A stretch of 64,000 nt of DNA from Rhodotorula mucilaginosa (taxonomy: Eukaryota; Basidiomycota; Microbotryomycetes; Sporidiobolales; Sporidiobolaceae): contig CP137877.1 of the NCBI GenBank assembly GCA_034406715.1, forward strand, positions 1-64,000, in the 5' to 3' direction. The position numbers and the translations under genes were made by a program. Positions 22,028-33,331 of this stretch are shown here, piece by piece. Within the stretch, counting starts at the first letter, position 1; each line of letters starts with the position of its first letter. The notes below the pieces were generated by a model. That model saw nothing but the letters and a program-made list of their open reading frames with translations. It searched no databases and was not told the origin of the DNA.

Positions 22028-23771
22028 ATGCTGTCCACCTCGAAGCGGCGGGCGATATTCCAGTCGCTGCCCTTGCCCGCCAGCAACCGCTCGGCGCACC
22101 GCACGTACGCATACGAGGACAAGGACAAGGACGCGCTCAAGCACACACGACGTTCGCACCGCCGCAAGCTGATCGCCCTCCTGGTCGTCGTCGTCGCCAT
22201 CATTGCGCTCTCGTTCGCATGGGCTCTCCTTCCACCCAAGAAGCGGATCAGGACCACTCGAGGCTCCAAGGTCGTCGCGAGGGCTTGGGGGCATGCATCG
22301 CGCACGGAAGCAGTAGGCAGGGGAGGCGCTCTCGTCGACGAACAGGGCAGGATCACTCCCGCCCGCACTTACAACGAAACCGTCCTCGTCAGTAACCCCC
22401 CCAGTTCCACCTACTCGAGCTGCAAAACTTACAGAATCTGATCGTCTGCAACGACACAGATCCTCTGCCCGATGCGGAACGCGATCGAACACATCTGGCA
22501 CTTTTTCCACCTCGTCGACTCGCTCACCTACCCGCGCCACCTCTTGCACCTCGCCATCCTCGTCTCGGACACCACCGACGGCACCTACACTCGCGCACTA
22601 GAACTCGCAGACGAACGCCAGTACGGACGCAAATACAGGGGGAACGGGAGGTACGGTCGCATCAGCGTGTACCACAAAGATTTCGCGGCAGATCAACAAA
22701 AAGCCGACGACCTGGACGGCAGCTCGAACGTGTACGCGGGCGCCAACATTGGCTCAGAGCGACACACGTACGAAGCCCAAGTCGGTCGGCGCAAGTTGCT
22801 CGGCAAGAGCCGCACCTGGCTGCTCACTTCGTCCCTCGCGCCCGAGATCGATTGGGTCCTCTGGGCCGACGTCGACCTCGTCGATTATGAACCGAACCTC
22901 ATCGAGCGCTTGATGGCGTACGCGGAGGGGTCTTCGGACGCCGCTACGCAGGGAGCAGATGTCGTCGTGCCCAACTGCGTCTGGAAAACCTACAACGAGA
23001 TGGGGTGCGGTTGTTTTTTTCTCTTCTCTATCGGGCTCATTTGTTCAGAGGCATCATTCGCTGACCAACTTTTTCCTCCCGGAAGTGCCTACGACCGCAA
23101 CAACTGGGTCGAGACGCCCGAATCGCTAGCGATGAAGGCCGCTCTCCCAGCCCACCAAGTCCTCATCGAGGGTGAGTAGTCCCTCGCTCGGATCCAGCTT
23201 ATAGCAAGCCGCCCGAGAGAGATTTGACATTTCTTTGAGGTGCATTCACCCGACTTCAACTCACCCTACAGGCTATAAAGACCACCCCACCTACCGCTTC
23301 AACCTCGCCTCGCTCGCGCCTTCCCACCCCGCCCAACTCTCCCCTCACAACCCATACCTCGCCAACCCTTCCCTCCTCAAACTCTCTTCCCTTCCCTCCT
23401 ACCCACCCCCCGATCTGACCCTCCCCGCCGCTCTCGCTCTCGACGCCGCCACCGCCACCGCCCCCGTTCCCGAAACGCTCAACCTCGACGGCGTAGGCGG
23501 TTGTGCAGCCCTCGTGCGCGCCGAGGTGCACCGCGAAGGGGCCATCTTCCCTGCGTGGCCACCGGTCGATCACCAACTCGAGACGGAGGGATTCGCACAA
23601 ATGGTAAAAGCTCTCAGAAGAGGCCGAGAAAGAGATGGACGAGGGAGACTGCTCGGCTTGCCGCGGTATTATGTCTATCACGGTGCGGGCCCTTGTTTTC
23701 TCATCGTTGCCGGCTCAATTACCGTTATTGAACTGACTTATGTGTCGTTCCCACCAGGACTCTATGGCTAG
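22028..23771 (+). CDS. ANP1/VAN1/MNN9 family alpha-mannosyltransferase (GT62), Golgi type II membrane protein
   Basis: Five exons (22028-22387, 22460-23004, 23086-23171, 23272-23682, 23758-23771) give 471 residues. A short basic cytosolic tail is followed by one membrane anchor (KLIALLVVVVAIIALSFAWALL). The catalytic domain begins ILCPMRNAIEHIWHFFHLVDSLTYP, then LAILVSDTTDG, ARR-type basic residues, and the metal-binding WADVDLVDYEP (DxD). AYDRNNWVETPES and GVGGCAALVRAEVHREGAIFP..PVDHQLETEGFAQMVK close the domain. These enzymes extend the mannan backbone in the cis-Golgi. The last intron is a multiple of three and in frame, so the final 14-nt exon is uncertain; reading through would add 25 residues. 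Which of the three yeast paralogues it matches is not settled. Confidence 0.92.
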
Positions 23772-24245
23772 CGAAAAAGACACTTTACCATGTCACAGCT
23801 GTACTTTTATTGATTCGCAATGCAACACTTGCACCAGACGCTCTTTCTTGCTGACCCCTTTCGGGTGCAGACGATGCTTACATCTACAGGAAACTTGGCA
23901 TGGCGAAGCTTGAGCGGGATTGCGGACAACGGCGGGCAGCTTTTTTCCAACGCCGTTCTTTGAGCGGGACGCTGTTTCAATTTGCACGCGACGCTAACTT
24001 CACCTCGGCGATGAACTGTTGGTATTGCGTTGATGTTTGAACCCGATCAGGTGGACGTGAAGGCTCTTCCAGCGATTCGGGGGAAGCAGAAGAACCGTTC
24101 GATTCGAACCAGATCAAGCACGACTTTCGTCGTTTCTCAGTCAACCTCCGGAAACCCGTGAAGAGTCATTCCTGTAGCAACTCCGCCCGAACGCATTCCA
24201 CAGCTCTCTCCAAATCACGGCACCGCGACCCAATCGCCTTCGTCC
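23772..24245. other. Intergenic region between convergent genes
   Basis: 474 bp with lower GC than the neighbours, holding the 3' ends of the mannosyltransferase and the Ser/Pro-rich gene. Nothing else recognised. Confidence 0.5.
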
Positions 24246-25588
24246 TTATGCACCACCGCCTTCCCCCCGTGCCTCCGCCGCTTCTCGCCGCGTCTTCCTG
24301 CTCTCTTCGACCATTTTGCAAAACCTCCGGCAGAGGTAGATCGCTTCGTCGAACAAGGCAAGAGTTCGCGGATCTCCTTTGGGATCCGTGGTAGTTGATG
24401 CCGGTGAGGACGAGGATGGCTTCGAAGGAGGTTGCGAGGAGGGTGGCGGCGACGAAACGACGGAACAGGGTAAGGCCTCGAGGTCGGCGATCGCGGCGTC
24501 TGCCGCTGTCTCGTTCGATTGCGACAGGGTGGATGTACGCGCCAGTGCAGGCGCCGCGCAATCGAGCAAAGGCGCGTTGATCTCGGTAATAGGCTGCAAT
24601 CGCTCGGCCGCCGGTGAAGGCGTGCGCCCGCTTGCTTCCACTCCGGTAGCGGCTGCGCTCGGTTCGACCGACACCGCATCTATCGCGATCTTGCTGATTG
24701 ATCCTGCGGCTGCTCCGGTGGGCGAGATCTCGCCGGCGCTTCGACTGGGTGAAAGCGAGGACGGAATCGAATGGGCGACGTTGACAGTTCCTGGCGAAAC
24801 GCTGAGTTGACTTGCAGACGACTCCGGAGTAGGTGTATGACGTCTGGTTGAGTTTGAGGGAGAAGCTCGCGGCGAAGGCGACCGGCGAGGGTGAGCTGGC
24901 CGGGTTGGAATGATCAGACTTTCATCGATGACATCTGTTGACGAGGGCCCGTAGATCAGTCTCTAGCCACACGGAAGAGATCACAGCCACAAGACTGCTC
25001 ACCGTACGTGAGCAGGTGGTTTTGCACTCGGAGCCACCGCTCGCGAGGCGATAGGGTAGGTCGGTGACGCAGTTTGCGAACGTCGAACGAGTCGACTCTG
25101 TGGCCGGCTTGGAGGTGCTGCACCAAGAGATGGTCATACTCGACCATCACGATGCAACCGTTCCTGTTCCGGGTTGGCATGGCATCGACGGCCCAGCTGA
25201 CTTTGATCTCTGGTCGTTCAAGCGACGAGGGCCGCTGTTGCGAACCGGGACGAGAGGGCAGCGGACTTGGTCGAACGGGCAGAGAACGACGCGAGTCGGA
25301 GGCCTCGGGGGAAGGTCGATGCCCATAGTCCCTCCACGCTGGAGAGGTGGACCGCTCTCGTCGCGCCGGCGAGCGATTTGTCGCCGTCGATGCCCAGCGA
25401 TCGCAGTCGCGCTTCCGGTCACGCTCGTATGACGGCGACCTTGCCCGCTTGCGCGGTGGCGGCGAGTCGCTCCGAGCGCTCTGTGCTCCGGACCTCGCCC
25501 GTTCGGTTTCGGGATGCGGCGGGAGTTTGCCATGTTGGAAGCGAGGCGGAGACCCGGACCTGGTCTGGCCGTCGTCCGCCAGCGTCAT
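24246..25588 (-). CDS. Ser/Pro/Arg-rich protein of unknown function
   Basis: Two exons (25003-25588 and 24246-24934) give 424 residues. The first 110 residues are basic and rich in SP and RS-type pairs (SPPPRKRARSPSYERDRKR, RSPARRERSTSP), as in nuclear RNA-processing proteins. A more ordered segment follows (PEIKVSWAVDAMPTRNRNG, CIVMVEYDHLLVQHLQAGH, RERWLRVQNHLLTYDVIDE). After another disordered stretch comes a C-terminal helix, DPRTLALFDEAIYLCRRFC then KMVEESRKTRREAAEARGE. I recognise no named domain. Both intron ends are good (GTGAGC..CAACAG) and the frame continues for 230 codons beyond the junction, which supports a real gene. Confidence 0.6.
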
Positions 25589-26045
25589 TGTCGAGATCTA
25601 GTTTGAAGACTCCACACGCGCCAGTTCCTGTGGACCTTTTGACCGCTCAGACTCGAAGGCAAGAGAGGCTCGAGCCCCACTTTCGGATGCAGATCTCCGA
25701 GGAGGGGGAGCGCGCGTACGGGGGCGTATAGAGCGGCGAAACCTGGATGACCGCCAAGCAAGCACAAGCTTCACTGAGACGCAGGCAGGAAAGCGATGAA
25801 CGGAAGAAAGGAATCGGAGCCAAGTTGAGTGAAAGAGTCTCGGCGCAAGGGAAGGGAAGGCCCCTGCTATGCAGCTGCTTGCAGAACTAGTGTAGCGACT
25901 GGAGCGCCGTGAGGGTAAAATGGTAACAATGGCAACACGCGAGACGGGACAAGCAAATGAGAGCAACAAGTATAGACAAAGCCGGTCCCCCCTTCTCACC
26001 ATTCTCCGAAGATCCAAGCCAAGCGTCTCCTCCCTATCGCACCCC
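25589..26045 (-). promoter_or_regulatory. Intergenic region
   Basis: 457 bp between the start of the Ser/Pro-rich gene and the end of the Myb/C2H2 gene, both on the minus strand. It should hold the promoter of the former. No supported gene. Confidence 0.45.
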
Positions 26046-26428
26046 TCAGTGCCCACCTCCGTCACCACCACCTCCCCCTTCCAACGTCGACGGTCCTTGC
26101 GCCGCCAGGAACGCCTCGAACCCGGGCAGTTGACCAAACATGTCGGCATCGAGGACCAAATCGGGCCGGTGTTGGTGATGGTGATGGTGATGTGCGGCGG
26201 GCGGCATCGACGCCACGACGCTGTGACTGTGCGTCGGGTGGCCGTACAACAGGTCGCGGAAGTGCTGCGGCTGGTCCGGCTGGGGCTGCATCGACATCGA
26301 CATCGGCATCGACATCGGCATCGCCGACGACGGAGAAGCTCCCGCCGACGTTGTGGGCATCCCGCGCGGAGCCGAGACTTGGGCAGCGAGGGCTTGCAGA
26401 GCCGGATCGAGCATCGAGTTGTCGTCCT

Positions 26429-26460
<32 letters not shown>

Positions 26461-29400
26461 TGATCGACATTTTCCGTGCCGGATGCTGCCGCAACTGGAG
26501 CGGGCGCCGGCGCTGGCGCCACGTAACGCTGGCGCTGACGCTTGGTCTGGCGACCGTTGCCCTTCGGCACCGGCGAGGTGTCGTCCTCGGGTCCACGCTT
26601 CTTTTCGCTCCCCGACGCAGGAGCAGCAGTCGAGGCGGTCGGGGGAGCCAGAGCCGGATCCACCGCCGCCGCCGCCGACGCCTCCTTTGCCGCCGCTCCG
26701 TCCGCATCTCCGGTCGTAGACGCACCAGCGACCCCACCGGCAGCAGAAGCAGCATCAGCAGCGCGAGCCTGCTCGTCCTCGGCCGACTGCTTCAAGATCT
26801 CGGACTGGATGTTTTTCGCGCGCTGCATCTTTTTCGCGCCGCGCGACGTGTGCGTAATGTCGACCGCCTCGAACGTGATCGTCGCCGTCTGACCCGGCTC
26901 GGGAGGATCGACCGACGAAGTCCCGTCTGGGTAGTGGTACAGCGCACGGACGTAGTGCACCATCGCTTGCTGTGGCGCAGAAGGAGTCTGTTAGCGAAAT
27001 GTTCTGGTCCCGAAGCAGACGACCTGAGTCACGCACATGCTGCTGCAGGTTGTCCTTGCGCGAAAACATCTTGCCGCATCCCGCGACCGTACACGGGAAA
27101 GCTGGCAGACGGAAGAGGAGGGAGAGTCAGCCAACAATGACCGTCTGGAAAAACCCGCGCCGAACTCACGCTTCTCGCCACGGTGAACCGACTTGTAGTG
27201 CCTGCGCAAGTGCTCGCTCCTCTTGAACGCGGCGGTGCAGTTCTCCGCAGGGCAAGTATGCACCGTCGTGCCGCCTTTGCTCGTCCCGCCTCTCGCACCC
27301 GGTCCCGTCGGCCTCCCCTTCCCCGTCGGCACAATCTGCATCAACGCCGTCCCGCGCGGTGGGGGGCCTTCCCCGCGCATGTAAGCCTGGTACGTCTCGT
27401 CATTCATCTGGGGTTGGTTCGCCTGCCCCGACTCGTTCATCTCCTTGATCGCTTTCGCCAAAAACTCTTGCCGTTTCGCCTCGCGTTCGGCTTTCTGCTT
27501 CTCCAACTCGCGCTGCATCTCCTCTTGCAAGTCCTCGATCGGTTTCGTCCGCCGACCGCGCACGATCGTGTTCTTCTTGAACGGGATCGGCGGGTTCTCG
27601 ACCAACGCCGTCTTGAGGAGGTAGTGCTGTCCCGCGTTCGAATGGACGCGCGTTGTCGGATCGCGAGGGAACGGGTGACCCGGCAGGTCGGGCGCGGGAG
27701 GGAGCGGGGGAGGGAGTTGGTCCGGCGAGATGTACGGGATGTCGACGAGGCGGCCGGTCGCGATCGCCGACGCTTTGCGAGGCGCTTTCGCGCCGTTTCC
27801 TTTACCCGCCGCTTTCGTGGCTGTTTTTCCGGGTCGACGATCGTGTTAGTCGTCGACGTTTGCTGTTGTGCGCACTCGAGAGAAGAAAACTCACCCTTCT
27901 CCTCCGTCTGCGGCGACTGTCCCCCCTCCCTGATGCTCTCTTGCCCCGCAACTGCCTTGCCGTCCTGCTGCTGCTGCTCCTGACCGGACGAACCACCGAC
28001 GACCATCTCGTTGCTCGGCGCGTGCTGTTGCTGCTGCTGCTCCGGTTGCGATTGCGATTGCGATTGCGATTGCGATTGCGGTTGCGGTTGCGGTTCTTGA
28101 GCGACTTGCAGGTACAAGTTCGGGTCGAGAACGTCGTCCGAGGTTGGTTCCGGCGGTCCAGAAGGCCCTGCTGCTGGTGTCGAAACCAGCGTCAGTTCCA
28201 AGAGCGAGCACGGCAAGAAAGAGGTGTGTGTGCGCACCCAGAGTCGACGTGGTCTCTTTTCCTTTGCCCTTGTCGTGGTGATGGCCGCTCGCGTCGACCC
28301 TCGAAGCCTCCTCTTCGCCCGATGCCGCTTCGGAGGTCATCCGCTCGGCAGCTCCTTCGCCCGAAGCGGTAGCAGCAGCCGGTGAAGCCCTCTCTGCAAG
28401 CGGAGAGAGTCATCAGTTCACGGCAAAAGACGGACAATCGAAGCACGCGCAGAAGGCCCAAGGACTCACGGTTCGCCGCCGGCGGCGTCGACTTGTCCCT
28501 CAAGTACTTGTACCACCTCATCGAGCAGCCCGTCGCGGCCCTGCCCATCTTGGCGCCAATCTCGTCCCACGTCAGCGGCGGATCCGAGTAGTGCACAAAC
28601 TGGACGAGTTTGCGGTCTTCGGCTGGGGTCCAGCGCGCGCGCGATCCCGGGCCGCGACCGGGTTTGCTCGTCGTCGGGGTGTTGCTGGTATTGGCGGTGG
28701 TGGTGCCACCAGTCGCGGCGGTGGCGGTGGCGGTGGCGGCGGTTGTAGGCGTCGTCGCGGGTAGAGGACTCTGACTGGAAGGACTGCGAGCAGCACCAGG
28801 CGGGGCGGCGGCGGCGGTCAAAGTTGGACTTGTAGTAGTGGCTGGACCCGTTTCGACAGTCGCAGCTCCCATCTCGCCCACCTGCCCGTCTTCGACCTCC
28901 TTCGACGAGTCGCCGAGTCCTTTCTCGGTGGTGGGCTTTTCGGCCGCTTCGAGTCGTTTGCGGATCAATTCGAGGTGCACCTGGGCCGGATCGCGAGTCG
29001 CTCCGTATTGGGGTTTCTGTGGGTGAGCTACAGCAGCGATGGCGGCGGCTGCGGCTGCGGCAACGGAGGAGGTCGAGGCGGGAGGGGGAGGAGGAGGAGG
29101 AGGCCCTGCTGCTGCTCCCTCTCCCATACGAATGGCGCGCTGGATGAGCTGGGCGAACGCTTCGTCGTGGCCATAGTGAGCAGCATCGTCAAAGCCTCGG
29201 CTGTTGGACGACGAGGCGGAAGCTGCTCCGGTCTGGAAGGGCAAAGCGTACGCGGCGGCGGCGGCAGCAGCAGCGTGGTCGTGACTTGTGCTGCTGCTAA
29301 CTCTGGGCTGCGTGTTGGAATGCTCGTGTGCTCGATGCTCGGCTGTCACGTGAGAGTCGAGCCGAAAGAAAGACAGGGGCGAATCAACAACTGAGCGTCA

Positions 29401-29489
29401 GAGAGGAGGACGAGAGCAAGAGCGGACGCACCGAGGCTGCTGGCGAGCACGGGAGCACTCGAGTGCACCGGTATATCGTCCAGATCCAT
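26046..29489 (-). CDS. Putative transcription factor with Myb/SANT domain and two C2H2 zinc fingers
   Basis: Seven exons give 1001 residues: 29432-29489, 28470-29342, 28238-28393, 27895-28173, 27170-27820, 27037-27101 and 26046-26969. The start MDLDDIPVHSS comes from a short first exon. A Myb/SANT domain lies at about residues 255-305 (RARWTPAEDRKLVQFV, TWDEIGAKMGRAATGCSMRW with the spaced Trp residues). Two tandem C2H2 fingers lie at about 650-700 (CPAENCTAAFKRSEHLRRHYKSVH and CTVAGCGKMFSRKDNLQQH..MVH), a pair like that of MSN2/MSN4-type factors. The intron after exon 6 splits the second finger between its two histidines. Flanks are Ala, Gln, Pro and His-rich (QPQSQSQ repeat, HHHHHH near the end). 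Exon 4 has a CAGCAG acceptor, which would allow one residue more or less. Confidence 0.88.
28044..28095. repeat. Hexanucleotide TTGCGA/TTGCGG repeat
   Basis: About eight hexamer units within exon 4 of the Myb/C2H2 gene. On the coding strand they encode an alternating Gln-Ser/Gln-Pro tract, so length change would alter the protein without shifting frame. Confidence 0.8.
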
Positions 29490-29645
29490 CCCTCGCACTG
29501 CACCCACGTGTGCAACAAGCGGAGTGGAGCAAGAGAAGGAGAGAAGGGGTCAAGCAAACGGGAAAGAGGGGGCAGTCTACAGTGATCGCCACTCGCACAG
29601 TCCGAGTCGCACTGTCAATAGGTAAATCGATAAGATACAGGTGGA

Positions 29646-31668
29646 CTACTCCTTGGCTACCGCCGCGGCGCGCTTGTAGTGCACCTCCTCGCTGTTGGCC
29701 CGCAACCGCTGCGCCGCCTGCTCCGGCGTAATGTCGCGCTGCGTCTCGGCAAACAACTCGAACCCGACCAGGTACTTTTTCACCGTCGAACTCCGCAACA
29801 ACGGCGGGTAGAACCCGACGTGCAAGTGCGTGTACGCCGCCACGTTCCCGTCCGTCTCGGCCACCCTCGCATCCCTCGCCGACAGATCCGCGTCCGAGCG
29901 GTACACCGGCGCCTGGTACAACCCCATCGAGTACGCAAACGAGCACTCGAACAAGTTGTCGTACCGCCTCCCGACGCTCGTCAACGTCCGCGCGAAATCG
30001 AGTCGCTCCTCGGCTGTCAAGTACGCGATCGAGGGAACGTGCCGCCGATGCGGGATCACCAACACCTCGAACGGCCACGCGGCCCAGTACGGGACCATCG
30101 CGACAAAGTGCTCGCCGACGTGCACGACGCGCGAAGAGTCGGGCGCCGACCGGTGCAGAGCGAGTTCGGTCGACGCATACGTGAGCAGGAGCGAGGGCAG
30201 GCCGTTCGTGCTGCGGCGGCGGCGGCGGCGTTGTTTGAAGTGGAAGTCGAACGACATAGAGCAGAGAAGGTTCGGCACTACTCGTCAGTTTCCGGTCACT
30301 CCCCCGGACAATAAATCGAGAGGCAATGAACGGCAGCCCAACTCACAGCGTCGGCACTCCCTCGGTCGGCTCGTACGCGTGCGCATAGTCCCTCTGCGCG
30401 TGGACGATCGTAGTCGGGATCGTCGGCACGTACGAGAGCGACCACGCCTGGCCGTGCGGGTGAGGGTTCGAGCAGCCCATCATCGAGCCCTTGTTCTCAA
30501 AGCTGCGTGGGAGTATTTCGCGTGAGAGTCAGTCGCGTGGGGGTTCCCGTGTTGCCACGCAGGGTGGCGGACGCCTTTGCTAGGCTTTCCGAGACACAAG
30601 ACTGCGAACACCGAAACGAGAGAGCGCGACTTACATCTGCATGTACTTGATCCACGGGTTCTCGTTGGCTACGTCCTTGTACAGCTTGATCCTGTGAGCA
30701 TCATGAGCACCGCTTTCGAGTCAGCACTTTGCGCGGTCACGTTTAGACCACCAACAGCGTGACAGAAGCACATCTCAAAAAGCGCAACTCACCAAGTCTC
30801 GACGACCCGTTCGACGCCCTCATCGCTCATCTCGGCGACGGTCAAATCGTGCCTCGGCGAGAAGCAGATGACGTAGCATTTCCCGCGGGCGGGTTCCGTC
30901 TGGAAGAGGCTCGCGACGGCCGCGTCGGACGAGGCGGGTGCTGGGGGAGTGACTTGCTGAGGGAGGAGGGCGGCAAAGTCGTTCTATTGAGCGAGCGGGA
31001 GACGGGGTCAGCCGCCAGTTCTTCGTCATCAAGTAGAATGCATACATCGTCCCATCGACCGACGTGGCGTTTTTCCCGCGTAGTCCGGCCATGTTTGACC
31101 GAGAAAAGAGGGAAGCGAAGACCCACCTCGAACACGAACGTGCCCTCGTACTTCTCCGTCTGTTTCCCTCCCGCACGTTCATTCCCGGGGCACAAGTAGC
31201 ACTTTTCGTCATACTCGGGCAAGCTCGTGAGCTGAGGCGGTTCGACGGCGCCCTGCCAGGGTCGCTTGGTGCGGTGGGCTGTACGGAGGTGAGAGCGCAA
31301 AGTGAGGGTCAGCGCTGCGGAGCTCGGGTCGCGGGTAGCTTTTGGGTGAACTATTTGAGCTCCTGCACGCCCTCTCAAGCCCCTAAGCCGAGGATCCATC
31401 GCGAGATCAGCAGCCCACATTCGGCGTCATTTCGAAATCCAGGCATCCGCGTTCTCGTACGCTGCTTCTCCGAGCTCCCCGCCTTGATGGGTCCAACGAG
31501 ACGTGATCCAGTCGGCGAACACTGTGATAAGAGCGCCCCCGGGAGAAGGACCGAAGACTCACGGCTACAGAGGACCCACTCTCGCTTGAGCGGGTTCCAG
31601 CGCCGGTGCGAGTGGTTCAGAGGGTCGAACGCCTCCGGAGTCGTCGTAGTGGTAGCTTCAGTCGCCAT
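29646..31668 (-). CDS. GAL7: Galactose-1-phosphate uridylyltransferase
   Basis: Six exons (31563-31668, 31127-31278, 30983-30793, 30635-30691, 30347-30502, 29646-30210) give 408 residues. The order of motifs is that of [66 protein letters not shown] with the catalytic HPH, YVPTIP, then [19 protein letters not shown], and [14 protein letters not shown] near the end. It converts galactose-1-phosphate and UDP-glucose to UDP-galactose and glucose-1-phosphate in the Leloir pathway. The start at 31668 (MATEATTT) was chosen over an in-frame ATG 55 codons upstream, because the family starts shortly before the HSHRRWNP block. No other GAL gene lies beside it. Confidence 0.95.
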
Positions 31669-31982
31669 GTCCTCTCGTAGCTTGTCTGGCTCTTGCTCCG
31701 AGTCGTCGAGTAGAGGTGACCAGAGCAACCCGAAACCTTTTTTTCGTTCGTTTTCGCCGAGAGATTTGCGCAGACGCGGGCGCGGGCCGACTCGCGTGGG
31801 CGACTCGCGGGGGCGATCAGCGACACTCATCACTGCCGTGTGAGGAATTCATCCATAATTTATATGCATGTGCAAAAACAGACAAGGTCTGTGAATACAA
31901 GGAGGACTCTACACGAATACTCAAGTTCTCGTCCGTCCCTTTTGTGTGCGGTTACAGACCCATAGAAAGGTACCGTGGAGAG
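31669..31982 (-). promoter_or_regulatory. GAL7 upstream region
   Basis: 314 bp between the GAL7 start and the end of array member 1. It includes an AT-rich stretch at about 31850-31880 (TTCATCCATAATTTATATGC). No gene seen. Confidence 0.4.
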
Positions 31983-32441
31983 TCAGTGTGTCCAGGTACA
32001 GTTAGCAATCCGTTCCTTGTCTTTGTCCTTGCCTGTGTCATAATCTGTTTCGGCACTCAGTAACTTTACCAAGAATGCATTTGCTCGGCTTCTGCGCTTT
32101 TTCAATCGGATCATCTCGCGAAGGTTGGCCTGGCACAGAGGACAAGGGCACTGTTTGTCAGCAAGAATTGGGCTCTGGAGGAAGGAGCAAGACAACGACT
32201 TGGCTTTACCTCTATTGCTGCTTCATCTCTTGCTGACCAGTCAAATCACTCTGTAGCTCTGCCGCCAGTTCTTCAAGGCGGTGGAAGTTTTCTCGCGCAG
32301 GGACATGACCCTGTCCCCAAAAGAGGGAAGGGGGCAAGTCGGCTCGAAGTGGTTCCTGTTGCTACTAGAACCAACCGGCGCAAGGGTGCTGTGGTGATAA
32401 TGAAACCCGGGCTGGTGTTGATTGGAAAGGGGATGCTCCAT
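31983..32441 (-). CDS. TCCGCGGA-box family member 1 (short, possibly truncated)
   Basis: The first exon starts at 32441 (MEHPLSNQHQPGFHYHH) and runs to a GT near 32239. A second block beginning at a CAG acceptor near 32152 (CPCPLCQANLREMIRLKKRR) continues in frame to the stop at 31983. It was placed in the family because of the promoter palindrome about 190 nt upstream, its position at the head of the minus-strand array, and a His/Tyr-rich start followed by a charged helix. The 315-nt second-module exon of the other members is missing, so it may be a remnant. The donor (GTGATT) is weak, so the exon junction is uncertain. Confidence 0.35.
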
Positions 32442-33331
32442 CTCTGAAGTAGCCGTCTCGAGAGCGTGTCGGAAGCGAAAATACGCCCAGCGTCGTCTCC
32501 GCTGGAAGGCGAGAACGAGTTCAAGCCTGTATGCGCTTGTGTCGAGTCTCGGGTGAGAGACGGGAACAAGAGACTGTAGTTGGAGGCACCGCAGGCCGCA
32601 GGCCGCATTGCGCAAGGAGCGAACACCTTCCGCGGACACGCCGGGACAAAGCGGTGCGAGCGGTGTGCGCGTGATCATTTCGGGATCAAGCTTTCTTTCC
32701 TCTGCTCCGGAGTTGTCATAGAGCCCTGTGACTTGGTTCTGGCGTCTGCAAGACTTGAGCTCAAGACACTCTATGCCTGAAGAGGTCCCTCTCACCTTTC
32801 AAAGCTCAGCCTTTCAAGCTCGTTTGCGCGTCTCTTTTGCTGTCCCTACCCGATCCTGACCCAGAAATCCAAGCTTCAATCATCATGTATAGCCTGTTTG
32901 GACCTTAGTTGTGAACAGGGACAAGCATTGGCGACACAGTAGGGTCCGGTTTTGCATTGAGCTGAGACTGGTACTTCCTGCACTCCAGGCCGATTCACTA
33001 GTTGCCACTTGCCATTTCTTGGGTACTCTCTCTCAAGCTTCAAATGCAAGGCAAAGATATGCAAGGGTACTCCTGATGCAAAAGATCGCTGTCAGTGGGA
33101 ACTTGTCCGTGTCACATCATTGAGTTTGGGCCCTGAGGCGAAGATTCTGTGCAGATTCAGAACTCGCAAGGAAGGACTACAAAGGCCAATCATACAGATT
33201 TGGATTGTACAGATTGTTGTACAGAGAAGAGTGCATCTCCGTTGTGCTGTTAAGAGGACTGTAGGGAATCGGTCCCAGTCCCATCCTCCTAACTGTGAAA
33301 CATGGCTTCCATCTGATTCCCCAGGAAGAGG
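32442..33331. other. Interval with the member 1 promoter; otherwise empty
   Basis: It contains the TCCGCGGA box of member 1 at 32629 and, further on, AT-richer sequence with only short open frames on both strands. No repeat or mobile-element ends recognised. Confidence 0.45.
32629..32638 (-). promoter_or_regulatory. TCCGCGGA box, member 1
   Basis: Minus-strand reading CCCGGCGTGTCCGCGGA, 188 nt upstream of the member 1 start codon. Same core as the five other boxes. Confidence 0.65.

Noticed and set aside
25920-28372. Arg-rich open frames opposite the Myb/C2H2 gene
   Set aside because: Antisense shadows of Ala, Gln and Pro codon runs; no domain and no consistent splice sites.
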